64,000 nucleotides of DNA. Source: Muribaculaceae bacterium. Lineage in GTDB: Bacteria; Bacteroidota; Bacteroidia; Bacteroidales; Muribaculaceae. The stretch is taken from positions 1-64,000 of the forward strand of contig JAGATX010000022.1 of the NCBI GenBank assembly GCA_017621055.1. Reading direction: 5' to 3'. Of this stretch, positions 36,758-45,478 are shown piece by piece (positions within the stretch are counted from its first letter, which is position 1; every line of letters starts with the position of its first letter). Under the pieces are notes generated by a model. The model worked only from the letters and a program-made list of their open reading frames with translations, was not told the DNA's origin and did not search any database. Both the position numbers and the translations under genes were made by a program.

Positions 36758-38053
36758 TTACCAGCTTCCGGTGGCGCCTCCACCGCCGGTAAGACCGCCG
36801 CCGAAGCCGCCGCCGCCGAAACCGCCGCCGCCGCCGAAACCTCCGCCGCGGCTGCCGCCGAGCGCCGATCCCAGAATAGCCCCTGCGGCGGCGCCCGCCA
36901 GCGCCGAATTGTCTTCGCGGCGGGGAATGTCGTAGTGGTCATCGTGCCGGTATCCGCAGGCACGGCAGGCATATTCCCTCACACCCAGGCCTTTGCTGCG
37001 CGTGGTGGCCGGCGTTATAATCCTGTCGCGGGTAAGCGCATAGGCGCGCACGCCGCAACGAGGGCAGGCCTTGTAGGCCGATGTGCGACTCACATACGGC
37101 TCGATGTCTGTTTCTCCGCATTTGGGACAGAGCCATACGTCGTAGTCCACTGAACCGAGCTGTTCTTCAAGGTCCTGGCCCGGACTCAGATAGTTGTTGT
37201 CGTTGATTTCGTCCACTTTTTGCATGGCAGTGCCGCAATGGTTGCATTTGCGGGGCTTGTTGCGCCAGTATTGCAGCAGTACCACCAGCGGAAGGGCGGC
37301 TATCAGCGGAACCCCCATGCCCAGAAACGACATCGCCAGATAGACGGGCCGCATAGGTGCCAGACTGACGTATTTTTCGTGCAGATCCTTGCCGCGCAGC
37401 GTGGTGAGGCGATACAGCAGCAAAATTAGCATCGCAACGGCAAGACCGATGCAGAAATACATGTAAATTCGGAATGGCCGGTCGGCATCCCGTTCGGCAA
37501 CGGCACGGTCGGCGTCGCGCTCGCCGCTCCTTATCTCGGCGATGGCCTCGGGAGTGCCCAGCACCTCGGCGATAGCCTCCGTGGCGGCGATGAGACCGCC
37601 GTCGTAGTCACCCTCGCGAAAGTGCGGTGCCATGTCCCGGCGTATTATCCGGCCGCAGACCACGTCGGGAAGCACTCCTTCGAGGCCATAGCCTGCCCGG
37701 ATAGTTGCCGATCTCCGTGCCGTTGATACCAGCACGAGAAAACCGTTGTCACGGTCGCCCTTTCCGGGAGCCCACGCCTCGAATAGGTCGGTGGCGAATT
37801 CATCGGGATCGCTTTCGATGTCGTCCACAACGACAATCACTCCCTCGGCGGTGGTACGGTGTCGAATGTCGCGCACTATTCCGTCGAGGCGGCTGACTGC
37901 CGTAGCACTGAGAATTCCGTCAGGGTTGCTGACAAAGCGAGTGCTGTCGACAAGATGTACATTGGGTATATCGTCCACGCTGCGGACGGTGCCGGAGGCC
38001 GTAGTGGCCAGGAAAAGAACCGTTATGATCAGATATATGTGCAGGGATTTCAT
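36758..38053 (-). CDS. TPM-domain (YgcG-like) membrane protein with zinc ribbons
   Basis: The ATG at 38053 starts a signal peptide (MKSLHIYLIITVLFLATTASG); a longer frame is AT-rich leader. The 431-residue protein has a periplasmic TPM domain (about residues 35-165, FVSNPDGILSATAVSRLDGIV ... RSATIRAGYGLEGVLPD). Two membrane segments follow at about 200-225 and 250-275. A cytoplasmic part has four CxxC pairs (CNHCG, CPKCG, CPRCG, CRACG) that look like two zinc ribbons. The tail is a glycine-rich repeat, common in YgcG-like proteins. The role of TPM proteins outside photosystem repair is unclear. Confidence 0.8.
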   Translation of the reverse strand: MKSLHIYLIITVLFLATTASGTVRSVDDIPNVHLVDSTRFVSNPDGILSATAVSRLDGIVRDIRHRTTAEGVIVVVDDIESDPDEFATDLFEAWAPGKGDRDNGFLVLVSTARRSATIRAGYGLEGVLPDVVCGRIIRRDMAPHFREGDYDGGLIAATEAIAEVLGTPEAIAEIRSGERDADRAVAERDADRPFRIYMYFCIGLAVAMLILLLYRLTTLRGKDLHEKYVSLAPMRPVYLAMSFLGMGVPLIAALPLVVLLQYWRNKPRKCNHCGTAMQKVDEINDNNYLSPGQDLEEQLGSVDYDVWLCPKCGETDIEPYVSRTSAYKACPRCGVRAYALTRDRIITPATTRSKGLGVREYACRACGYRHDDHYDIPRREDNSALAGAAAGAILGSALGGSRGGGFGGGGGFGGGGFGGGLTGGGGATGSW

Positions 38054-38073
38054 TTCAGGGATTGCGTTTGGTG

Positions 38074-38081
38074 CAAAGGTA
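38074..38081 (-). promoter_or_regulatory. -7 box for the TPM gene
   Basis: TACCTTTG on the minus strand, 21 bp before the start codon. Confidence 0.45.
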
Positions 38082-38359
38082 CAAAAAAAAATTGATTGTC
38101 TCCCGACAACCAATCCATTTTTAACCTTAAATCTATACCATGAAAAACACGATGCAAAGGTATAATGAAAGAGAACGGAGTACAAGAAATTCGGCAACAA
38201 ATTGACGTGGTATTAACATTAATTAAAGTTGTAAACGACAAAACGAGGGTTTTAACTGGAAAATTATCGATAAAGAGGTAGAACCGGTTGCAAATTGTTT
38301 TTATTGATATTTTTGTAAGCGTCTGAGCTTGAAACAACATATTTAACCGATATTAACAA

Positions 38360-38393
38360 CCGGGGCGGCATCCTTGATCGGATGTCACCCCGG
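38360..38393 (-). terminator. Hairpin downstream of the GH13 gene
   Basis: CCGGGGCGGCATCC pairs with the inverted copy ending at 38393 with two imperfect positions around a short loop. It lies 33 bp after the GH13 stop. The U-tract is weak. Confidence 0.5.
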
Positions 38394-38426
38394 ACGTTGA
38401 TAGTCAGAAAGTTGTTGAGTTGCGGA

Positions 38427-41237
38427 TTATCGAACCACTACCTTATGCGAGGTACCGTCGACGCGCACGATGTAGATGCCGGCCGGCAGGTTTTCGGTGC
38501 CGAAGGCTCGGCCGCTGAGGTCATAGACGGCGGCATTGGTGTATTCGCCATTGATAATGATTTGACCTTGGGTGCCGAAGACAGTCACATTATTGCCGTC
38601 GGCAATGATTTCGCTGTCATCGATGCCGGTGACATTCTTCGTGGCGAAGATAGCAAAGGCGCCGGCGGGAACGGTGACGGAGACATTGCCGCTGCCGTTG
38701 TCGCTGATGGTGGCGTTAAAGCCCTGCGAAGCGCATATGAGCTGACTGTTGGCGGCGCTGAGCATTGATACCGGCACGCTGACATTTACGCCGCCACCCG
38801 TTACGGACGGATTGACAAAGAGTACTGCTTCCTTGTTTCCGGCGGTGAGGCGGATATAGCGCGGGTCGCGGAACTGATTGTTGAGCATCGAAGCCTGGAA
38901 GGTGGCGTTGCGGGCAAAGAGCTCGGGGTTGTCCATGCGCAGGTTGATGATGGTGGAATAGATGTTGTGGAGGGCCATTCGGTCAGGATCGTCGAGGTAG
39001 TTCCAGCAAACGATCTTGGCTCCGGTATCGTTGCCGCCCGAGGTCTGTTTGGTTGTCTGTCCGTTGCCGAGTTCGCCGAACTGCCATACCATCTTCGGAC
39101 CGGGAGTCATGAGCATCTGTGCGGCGAGTGTGCCGAGACGGCGCAGGCTGCCGGGGGTGATGGTTTCGTCGGAGCCGGCGGGCAGTTTGATGCCGGCGTT
39201 GCCGTATGCGGCATTCTTGTAGGCCATGCGTTCTTCGTCGTGGCTTTCGGCATAGCTCACTGTCGAGCCCCAGGGACGGCCGCCGTCGCGCGACGACAAG
39301 AAGCGGTAGAGGTTATTGTTGCCGGTATCCCAGCCCATGGTGAACTGGCACGAGGCGTCGTTGATGTTTGCCCACTGGAGCTGACCGTCGTTGCCGAGCG
39401 CTTTTTCTTCCTGAGCGCCGCCGAGCAGTTCGTTGATGTGTATGCCGTTGGGCTTCACGCTCTTGATAACGTTGTGCAGGCGGATCATACGGTTCACGCG
39501 GCTCTGGTTGTATGCCTCGGTGCCGTTGGCATAGCTGTCGTTGTCGCCAAGACCCTTGACGAGGTCGAAACGGAAGCCGTCGACGTTATATTCGGTAAGC
39601 CAGTATTTGAGAACGTCGGTCCACTGCTGCTGAACGAGGGGGAAGCCCTGGTTCCAGTCGTTGAGCACGCTCCACTGGTGCGGTGCTTCCTTGTTATAGA
39701 AGGGGTTCGAGCCGGGTTCGTACATCATGTACCAGGGGTGGAGGCCGTCGCTCTGGTTGAAGACAATGTCGAGAATTACGGCAATGCCGAGGCGGTGGCA
39801 TTCTTCGATGAAATCCTTATAGTCGGTAGGAGAGCCGTAGGCCTTGTCGGGTGCCATGTAGAAGTTGGTGTTGTAGCCCCAGGAGTTGTTTCCGCCGAAT
39901 TCCATGATGGGCATGAGTTCGATGGCGTTGAAGCCCAGCGCCTTGATGTAGGGCAGGCGCTCGATGGCGGCGCGCACGGTGCCGTTGGCGGCGGCGAAGC
40001 CGGTGAGGCCGGTGAAGTCGCGCAGCAGCAGTTCGTAGATAACGAGGTTATCGTGCTCGGGAATGGTGAAGGGCGAGAACTGATATTGTTCGGTGTCGTG
40101 GCGGTAGACGGCCAGCATTATGCCCGAGAGCTGGTCGTAAGGGTAACGCGGACGGTCGCGCCACGACTGGTTGAGCTGAGAGGCACGGTCGTTCCAGGGA
40201 TCGAGCACCAGATGTGCATAGGGGTCGGCTACCTTATATGTATCGTCTACGATATAATAGTAGGGGTACCATTCGTTGTCGTTGAGGCCGCTGACGGTGG
40301 TCCAGAAGTAGCGGTTGCCTTTGTAGTCCTGATATTTCATCAGGTTTTTGTCAAGCAACTCGTAATTGTCCCACGAGCCTACTATCATCACCGATGTTTT
40401 GCCGGGAGCTGCCAGACAGAACGTTACCGTTCCGTCGTTGTTGCGCACGGCGCCCATTGTGGGTATGCCGCCGGGATAATCCTGCTGCAGCGATGCCTTG
40501 GGATATGTGAAATTGAGCGTTTTTTTGTAGTCGCGCCCGCCGTAGGTGGCCGTGGCGGTAACCACATAGCTGCCTTCGGCGCTGAAGGTGAATGGCTTGG
40601 TGAAGTCTGTCACGGCGGTGGCGCTGCCGAACTCCGTGCCGTTGACGTCGAGTTTGATGTCGGCGGCGGCAGTGGTCGATACCGTGAAATTCACCGTTGT
40701 GGGCCTGTTGAACACATCGTTCGTGGCGTCGGAGGTCAGCGCCATCTGGAAGCCGTCGGCCAGCACATCGATGAGAATGTCGCCGTTGGTGTTGGTCTTA
40801 CCTTCCTGGCGGCCGTCGGCTGTACGGAACACTACGGCGATTTTCTTGATATTCTCCGTGGGGGAGGTTATGCCGAAATAAGTACGCATATCACCGATTT
40901 CGAGGGTGTAGGTGTTGGGCCCTACATAGGTGAGGCGGTTTTTATCCAGATTGGCCTGCTGCTGGTTGGAGGTAGTGGGCCACGGAGCCACTACGTGTTT
41001 CCAGTCGGCGTTGGAGGTGCTGAGGTTGGTGATTACGCCGATATGGGCATAGACGTCGGTGCTCTGAGGCAGCCCGGCGAGGCCCCGGTTTCCTAACGGC
41101 GAGTCGGCGTGATAGGTGAGTACCACGCCCTGACTGCCTTCCTGAAGAAGGGCGGGCTGGGTGCTGACAAGTTGTGCCGAGGCGCCGAGACCGGCAAGCA
41201 CAAGAAGCCACACGAGGGCAAAATGTAATTTTGTCAT
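38427..41237 (-). CDS. Secreted GH13 (alpha-amylase family) enzyme with C-terminal surface-sorting tail
   Basis: The start at 41237 gives a signal peptide (MTKLHFALVWLLVLAGLGASA) and 936 residues. Two beta-sandwich modules (about 20-270 and 285-370; the second, ATFCLAAPGKTSVMIVGSWDNY-like, resembles the E-set of branching/debranching enzymes) precede the GH13 barrel (about 400-790). Catalytic blocks are DIVFNQ, GFRFDLVKG (nucleophile Asp558), HINELLGG (acid/base Glu603) and ESHDEERM (His666, Asp667). The C-terminus (about 855-936) has AVYDLSGRAFG and LPAGIYIVRV and ends in basic VVVR, like type IX sorting domains. It should degrade alpha-glucans outside the cell. Confidence 0.9.
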   Translation of the reverse strand: MTKLHFALVWLLVLAGLGASAQLVSTQPALLQEGSQGVVLTYHADSPLGNRGLAGLPQSTDVYAHIGVITNLSTSNADWKHVVAPWPTTSNQQQANLDKNRLTYVGPNTYTLEIGDMRTYFGITSPTENIKKIAVVFRTADGRQEGKTNTNGDILIDVLADGFQMALTSDATNDVFNRPTTVNFTVSTTAAADIKLDVNGTEFGSATAVTDFTKPFTFSAEGSYVVTATATYGGRDYKKTLNFTYPKASLQQDYPGGIPTMGAVRNNDGTVTFCLAAPGKTSVMIVGSWDNYELLDKNLMKYQDYKGNRYFWTTVSGLNDNEWYPYYYIVDDTYKVADPYAHLVLDPWNDRASQLNQSWRDRPRYPYDQLSGIMLAVYRHDTEQYQFSPFTIPEHDNLVIYELLLRDFTGLTGFAAANGTVRAAIERLPYIKALGFNAIELMPIMEFGGNNSWGYNTNFYMAPDKAYGSPTDYKDFIEECHRLGIAVILDIVFNQSDGLHPWYMMYEPGSNPFYNKEAPHQWSVLNDWNQGFPLVQQQWTDVLKYWLTEYNVDGFRFDLVKGLGDNDSYANGTEAYNQSRVNRMIRLHNVIKSVKPNGIHINELLGGAQEEKALGNDGQLQWANINDASCQFTMGWDTGNNNLYRFLSSRDGGRPWGSTVSYAESHDEERMAYKNAAYGNAGIKLPAGSDETITPGSLRRLGTLAAQMLMTPGPKMVWQFGELGNGQTTKQTSGGNDTGAKIVCWNYLDDPDRMALHNIYSTIINLRMDNPELFARNATFQASMLNNQFRDPRYIRLTAGNKEAVLFVNPSVTGGGVNVSVPVSMLSAANSQLICASQGFNATISDNGSGNVSVTVPAGAFAIFATKNVTGIDDSEIIADGNNVTVFGTQGQIIINGEYTNAAVYDLSGRAFGTENLPAGIYIVRVDGTSHKVVVR

Positions 41238-41294
41238 GTAAATAAGTAAGAATGTATTAGATATTTGTTTTGAGTCGGTGTTTGAAACGTGGTG

Positions 41295-41325
41295 CAAATA
41301 TACTAAAAATGAAACAATCGGCAAA
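41295..41325 (-). promoter_or_regulatory. Promoter of the GH13 gene
   Basis: On the minus strand TTTG (41322-41325) and TATATTTG (41295-41302) are spaced by 19 bp, matching the Bacteroidetes consensus. The start codon lies 57 bp downstream. Confidence 0.65.
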
Positions 41326-41449
41326 ATATCCATGTTCTCGGGCATTTCTGCCTGAAAAGGCCGCCGACCAAGGTCCGTTTTTTGCATTTCGTTGTCAAAC
41401 CCCGGGGTTTGGTGGATAAATCCCGCATGTTCACACGATATTCAGTGAT

Positions 41450-41484
41450 TTTGAGCTATTTTCACTTTTGCTTTATTAACTTTG
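41450..41484 (+). promoter_or_regulatory. Promoter of the four-gene envelope operon
   Basis: TTTG (41450-41453) and TAACTTTG (41477-41484) are separated by 23 bp, slightly longer than usual. The start codon is 24 bp downstream of the -7 box. Confidence 0.55.
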
Positions 41485-41508
41485 CAGCATAAAGTTAAAA
41501 AAAGCACA

Positions 41509-42831
41509 ATGAAAAGACTCATAATTTCGATAATTCTCGCCATTTTGGTTGCCGGCGTACCCCGGGCGCAGGAAATAACCGCTGAGGCACCGCAACGTAC
41601 CGCCGACGCCGACCATTACCGTCGCAGTTCCCTGTGTCTCATTCTTCTTGCCCACACTGACAAACAGTATGCCGAAGCCATGAGCCGTGTATTCTCGTCG
41701 TTTCCCATGCCGGCCCGGTACAATAATCACAATATCGAAGAAGTGCGCGTTGTCCGTGTCCGCGGCAGGCAGTCGCGCCGCGATATCGAAAATATGCTGA
41801 ACAACAAGCAGGTGGCGCGGCGTCTGGTTGAACGCTGGTTCAACCGCGATCCGCGCACCGGCCGCATGAACCTCGATCTTGTGCACCGTCGCGGCGGTTT
41901 CGGCGCCTTCTATGACGATTATCTCCGTGCCGGCCGCACCGTGCGCGGCACCGCCCTGCTCCGGGAGGAAGGCATCGAGTTGCTGGAGAATACTTATGTA
42001 CTTGTGTGCGACATGGACTACTACGACCGCAGCAAGGGTTTCAGATGGGGCGCCTTTGCCCTCAATCTGGCGTCGGGCGTCATGGCGGGTGTAAGCGCAG
42101 CCATGGATTATCAGGCCGCCGAGGCTTATGCCAACGGCAACTATGACGAGGCCAGCCGCCGCGAAAACCAGTCGGCGGCATGGAATATCGGCGCCGCCGG
42201 CGCTGCCGCCGCCGGTGCCGTGGTCGGCGACCTCGGAGGCTTCAGTGTAAAGATCAAGGCATACCTTTACCATCTCAAATGGGACGAAAGTGCCACGGCG
42301 AACGTCTACGACTGGTACTGGGTGGACGAAAACACACCCTCCGACGAGGCCGTGCGCCGCCGCAACCTCTGGAATACCTCATATTTCAATCTTGAATATG
42401 TGGGCGACTACAAGGCCAAGAGCGGCAAGACAATACTCCGAAGCTGGAGCAACGAGGACGAGGTTATCCTCGACGTATGCCAGCGCACGGTGGAGAAGAG
42501 CATTCACAGCCTTTGCAAGAAGTTCCCCATGTTCCGTCCGCGCACACCCTTCATTGCCGGCAGCGGTGTGATATACTCTCACATAGGAACTAAGGAGGAT
42601 GTGCGTCCCGGCGACCGCTACGAGGTCGTGCGCCGCGAGCGCGATGGCCGCGGACGCCTCAAATACAAGAAGATCGGCGAAGTCGAGGCTCTCAACGTCT
42701 GGAATAACCGCAACATCAGTTTCGACAATTATTTCGACCCTGCCGAGCAAGGTTCCTGTTTTGTGGTCACAAAAGGCCGGTTCGAAGAATTCGCCATGGA
42801 ACCCGGACTGCAGATACGTGAAAAACGATAA
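41509..42831 (+). CDS. Exported protein of unknown function, first gene of a four-gene envelope operon
   Basis: The start at 41509 is supported by an A-rich ribosome-binding region and a signal peptide (MKRLIISIILAILVAGVPRAQ). The 440-residue protein has a central hydrophobic segment (GAFALNLASGVMAGVSAAM, about 182-200) and a Gly/Ala-rich segment (about 223-243). These might form a hairpin in the membrane or a pore-like insertion. Downstream is a mixed alpha/beta region with IAGSGVIYSHIG and RPGDRYEVVRRERD, which looks like a small beta-barrel fold. No catalytic motif is recognised. Three short exported genes follow with gaps of 12, 23 and -4 bp. Confidence 0.75.
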   Translation: MKRLIISIILAILVAGVPRAQEITAEAPQRTADADHYRRSSLCLILLAHTDKQYAEAMSRVFSSFPMPARYNNHNIEEVRVVRVRGRQSRRDIENMLNNKQVARRLVERWFNRDPRTGRMNLDLVHRRGGFGAFYDDYLRAGRTVRGTALLREEGIELLENTYVLVCDMDYYDRSKGFRWGAFALNLASGVMAGVSAAMDYQAAEAYANGNYDEASRRENQSAAWNIGAAGAAAAGAVVGDLGGFSVKIKAYLYHLKWDESATANVYDWYWVDENTPSDEAVRRRNLWNTSYFNLEYVGDYKAKSGKTILRSWSNEDEVILDVCQRTVEKSIHSLCKKFPMFRPRTPFIAGSGVIYSHIGTKEDVRPGDRYEVVRRERDGRGRLKYKKIGEVEALNVWNNRNISFDNYFDPAEQGSCFVVTKGRFEEFAMEPGLQIREKR

Positions 42832-42843
42832 TAAGATATAGTT

Positions 42844-43347
42844 ATGACAATCAGACTTACAACCCTCAGCACCCTGCTGCTTACAGTGATGGCATTCCTG
42901 ACGGGCACCGTCGCAGCCTCTGCGCGCCAGAATGTGCCGCCGGCCTACGATATAGAGATTGCCGGGCAGGCCGACGGTGGCCGTTACCTTGTGCGGGTCA
43001 CCACCGTGCTCGACAAAAACCAGAAGAACGATGCCCGCGAGTGGCTGCGCCGTCTGGCCGTCGACGGCGTGATGTTCCACGGCCTTGCTCCCGCCGGCGG
43101 ATACAGCGCCCAGGCGCCCTTGATAGCCGACCCGCTGGTGCGCTCACAGAAGGCCGAGTTTTTCACGGCGTTCAACAACGAGAAACTCTACAACAACTAT
43201 GCCGACCTGGAGAACTCGTCGATTATCATGACCAAGCTTCCCAAGAAGAAGTGGGAGGTGTCGGCGCTGATAACCGTCGATAAGGAAAATCTGCTGCATT
43301 TCCTCAACGAGCACGGCATTGTCGAGGGCTTCGGCAATCTATGGTAA
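42844..43347 (+). CDS. Small exported protein of unknown function
   Basis: This 167-residue protein has a signal peptide (MTIRLTTLSTLLLTVMAFLTGTVAASA). The mature part contains VLDKNQKNDAREWLRRLAVDGVMFHG and FFTAFNNEKLYNNYADLENS, an alpha/beta pattern without known motifs. It may be an alternating strand-helix domain like those of lipoproteins that bind peptidoglycan synthases. It lies in the same operon as the 440-residue protein, 12 bp after it. The next gene shares the short tail motif MEITVDR/ITVDKENL, so the second and third proteins may be distant relatives. Confidence 0.7.
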   Translation: MTIRLTTLSTLLLTVMAFLTGTVAASARQNVPPAYDIEIAGQADGGRYLVRVTTVLDKNQKNDAREWLRRLAVDGVMFHGLAPAGGYSAQAPLIADPLVRSQKAEFFTAFNNEKLYNNYADLENSSIIMTKLPKKKWEVSALITVDKENLLHFLNEHGIVEGFGNLW

Positions 43348-43370
43348 ACCCCCGTTTCACCTTATATGAT

Positions 43371-43853
43371 ATGAACAGACTCATTTATGTTTTTGCAATA
43401 GCGGCCGCCTTGCTTGCCGGCGCATGTGCCGGCAAGCGCCCGGCGACGACGGCGGCATATATTGCCGACCGCACCGTGGAGTGCCTCGGTCAGGATGCCG
43501 GCGGAGCGCAGCGTGTGCGCGTGTGGGGTCGTGGCCGCGACTTCGGCGCCGCCAAGGCCGATGCCGCCAAGACTGCCGTCGAAGCCGTGATGTTCGGATA
43601 TATCACCGCCGGCGCCGGTAACTGCAACGCTTGGCCGGTGATCGACAATGAGGGCGCGGCCCGCCGCGCGAACCCGCAGTACTTCGACAAGTTTTTCCGC
43701 AACGGCGGCAAATACAAGAAATTCGTCAAATCCGAGCGGGTATCGCGCTCCGAAGCCCACTACGGCGGCGACGGCGTGGCCGTGATGATGGAGATTACAG
43801 TAGACCGCGCAAAACTGGTGCGCCAACTCACAAAAGACCATATACTGCAATGA
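43371..43853 (+). CDS. Small lipoprotein of unknown function
   Basis: The ATG at 43371 is chosen because it opens a lipoprotein signal with Cys19 (LLAGAC); an ATG at 43341 overlapping the previous stop would add ten residues and bury the signal. The 160-residue product contains VRVWGRGRDFGAAKADAAKTAVEAVMFGYI, a helix typical of repeated-domain lipoproteins with a GxGxxxxxAxxxA pattern, and VMMEITVDRAKLVRQL at the end. That arrangement recalls the LPP20/flagellar-assembly T-like fold, but this is only a resemblance. It overlaps the next gene by four bases (ATGA). Confidence 0.7.
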   Translation: MNRLIYVFAIAAALLAGACAGKRPATTAAYIADRTVECLGQDAGGAQRVRVWGRGRDFGAAKADAAKTAVEAVMFGYITAGAGNCNAWPVIDNEGAARRANPQYFDKFFRNGGKYKKFVKSERVSRSEAHYGGDGVAVMMEITVDRAKLVRQLTKDHILQ

Positions 43854-44788
43854 AAATACGATTATTAGCCCTTGCCGCCCTGGCGGCTGCAGCGCTGACA
43901 GCCGGCGCCCAACGGCTGATGACTCCTCCCCATGTCCTTATAGTGCCCGACATGCCCTATTGTTCGGCCAACGGTTATATCCAGGACGCCCCGGACGGCA
44001 GCGGACGCACCGTCGCCGACTATGAGCGGGCTCTCGCCGAGGATGGCACCCTCCACAGCGCCCTCACGCAGGTGGCGCAGCTCATCAATGAGCGCAATTC
44101 CGACATTGTTATCGTCGATCTGTCGCAGGCTATCGAGCTGGCACGCAACGATGCTGCCCTTGCCGCCGCAAATGGTGCCGTAGAGACTGCCGAAGAGCGC
44201 ATTATCCGCAACTCCAATGCCGATATCCTCGTGAAAGTGAACTACGACCTGCTGCGCACCGGGCCCGTGAGCCGTATCAACTATACACTGCGGGCCACCG
44301 ACGCATACACCGGCCGGAATTTCGCGCCCCTCGAGGGTTTAGGCCCCGAAGCCACGGCGTCCAATCCTGCCGTGCTGCTTCGCGAGGCCATCTACGGCGG
44401 AATGGATTCTTTCCTCAACCGCATTCTGGCATACTATAACGGCATGCGCGAGCATGGCCGCATGGTGGCGTTCGACATAACTGTGGCTGCCGGCTCCGCA
44501 CGCACCATGGGCAGCCGTGTGGGCGACGTCAGTCTCCGCGAATTTATCGAGGATTATCTCTATGACCACAGCGTAGACGGCAGCGGCCTTGAGCGTGTTC
44601 GCGGCGGCGAGGCCTTCCTCCATTACGACGGAGTATATATCCCCTTGACCACCACCGTGCGTGGCCGTCAGCGCCGCCAGGGCGCCAAGGATGTGGCGCA
44701 GGGTCTGGTGACGGCCCTTGCCGACGCCGGTGTCGCCGCCGATTTCAGCATTGTGGGTCTCGGCAGGGCCAACATCAGCATCCGCTGA
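43850..44788 (+). CDS. Exported protein of unknown function (last gene of envelope operon)
   Basis: This 312-residue protein has a signal peptide (MKIRLLALAALAAAALTAGAQ). The first half (about 25-165) has HVLIVPDMPYCSANGY, a helical ALTQVAQLINERNSDIVIVDLSQAIE, and a strand NADILVKVNYDLL followed by INYTLRATDAYTGRNFAPLEG. This alternation of VxxxPD, INE and 'adilvkv..y' resembles the CsgG/LpoB type of periplasmic fold. A second domain (about 190-312) repeats the theme: FDITVAAG, GVYIPLTTT. No activity can be stated. It stops directly against the convergent barrel gene, with no bases between. Confidence 0.72.
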   Translation: MKIRLLALAALAAAALTAGAQRLMTPPHVLIVPDMPYCSANGYIQDAPDGSGRTVADYERALAEDGTLHSALTQVAQLINERNSDIVIVDLSQAIELARNDAALAAANGAVETAEERIIRNSNADILVKVNYDLLRTGPVSRINYTLRATDAYTGRNFAPLEGLGPEATASNPAVLLREAIYGGMDSFLNRILAYYNGMREHGRMVAFDITVAAGSARTMGSRVGDVSLREFIEDYLYDHSVDGSGLERVRGGEAFLHYDGVYIPLTTTVRGRQRRQGAKDVAQGLVTALADAGVAADFSIVGLGRANISIR

Positions 44789-45478
44789 TTATCTGAGGCG
44801 GAAATTGTAGCCCACGGTCATCTCGAGGGTCATGTGGCGGCTGGCGCCGAAGGTATCGGCCTTCGACGAGGGGAACATATTGCCAAGGCCATAGTAAAAA
44901 CGGCCCTCGAGGCTCACCGAGTGGCTCGGATGCACCCAGAACTCGAAGCCGAGGCCGGCGGTGATGCCGTAGTCGAAACGGCCGGTGATATCGGCATAAA
45001 GCTGCTCTGTCTGCCTGTTTTTCGGGAAATCGGGCACCTGCAGAGGGTCGCGGTAGTCGAAATCGGCCGTTATTTTGTCGCCCAGCCGCATCGATACGCT
45101 CGGCCCCAGGTTGACAAAGCACTTGAATCGTCGGCTGCCGAAGTATATGTGGGTCATCACCGGCAGGGTGAGGTAGGTGACCGAGCGGCTGTAGCTGAAC
45201 GGCGCGCCTTTGAAGTCCTCGCGCCAGCCGCGTGTGGTCCAGCCCAGTTCTGCCACCAGCCCGAAGAGCTTTTCCTCGGTGTATCGGAATGTCAGGGCGC
45301 CGCAGCTGCCCGTTATCCACGTCTGCGGTATCGACGGCGAGAACGAGGCGCGGCTCATGGTTGCGCCGGCACGGGCGCCGATGCTGATGTGCGGCCGGTA
45401 GTGGGTCTCGGCCATGCCGCTCACACACGCCGCGAGCAACATAAAGACCATAAACAGGCGGTGCGGCCACGTTTTCAT
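44789..45478 (-). CDS. Outer-membrane beta-barrel protein (PorT-like)
   Basis: The 229-residue product has a signal peptide (MKTWPHRLFMVFMLLAACVSGMA) and a barrel pattern: GARAGATMSRASFSP, FGLVAELGWTTRGWRED, YLTLPVMTHIYFG, CFVNLGPSVSMRLG, and the end LEMTVGYNFRL. The conserved YLEIPLL-like strand (here YLTLPVM) followed by GP is characteristic of the PorT/outer-membrane-protein barrel family of Bacteroidetes. Some members are needed for type IX secretion. It overlaps the LysM gene by four bases, so the two are translationally coupled. Confidence 0.78.
   Translation of the reverse strand: MKTWPHRLFMVFMLLAACVSGMAETHYRPHISIGARAGATMSRASFSPSIPQTWITGSCGALTFRYTEEKLFGLVAELGWTTRGWREDFKGAPFSYSRSVTYLTLPVMTHIYFGSRRFKCFVNLGPSVSMRLGDKITADFDYRDPLQVPDFPKNRQTEQLYADITGRFDYGITAGLGFEFWVHPSHSVSLEGRFYYGLGNMFPSSKADTFGASRHMTLEMTVGYNFRLR

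Larger units (their letters stand above)
38054..38426. other. AT-rich gap between the TPM and GH13 genes
   Basis: These 373 bp hold no gene. Two minus-strand -7-type boxes (TACCTTTG) occur at 38074-38081 and 38155-38162; the first is 21 bp upstream of the TPM gene. A GH13 terminator candidate lies at 38360-38393. A small stem (TTGTC/GACAA) lies near 38095-38110. Nothing else is recognised. Confidence 0.5.

Noticed and set aside
38967..41096. 709-codon open frame opposite the GH13 gene
   Set aside because: A shadow of the real gene, which has signal peptide and all GH13 catalytic motifs on the other strand.
38427..41237. A polysaccharide utilisation locus joining this GH13 enzyme with the SusC/SusD pair
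   Set aside because: The two lie more than 20 kb apart with many housekeeping genes between; no shared regulation is visible.
43341..43370. Ten-residue N-terminal extension of the 160-residue lipoprotein
   Set aside because: It would place the lipobox too far in; the ATG at 43371 gives a normal lipoprotein signal.
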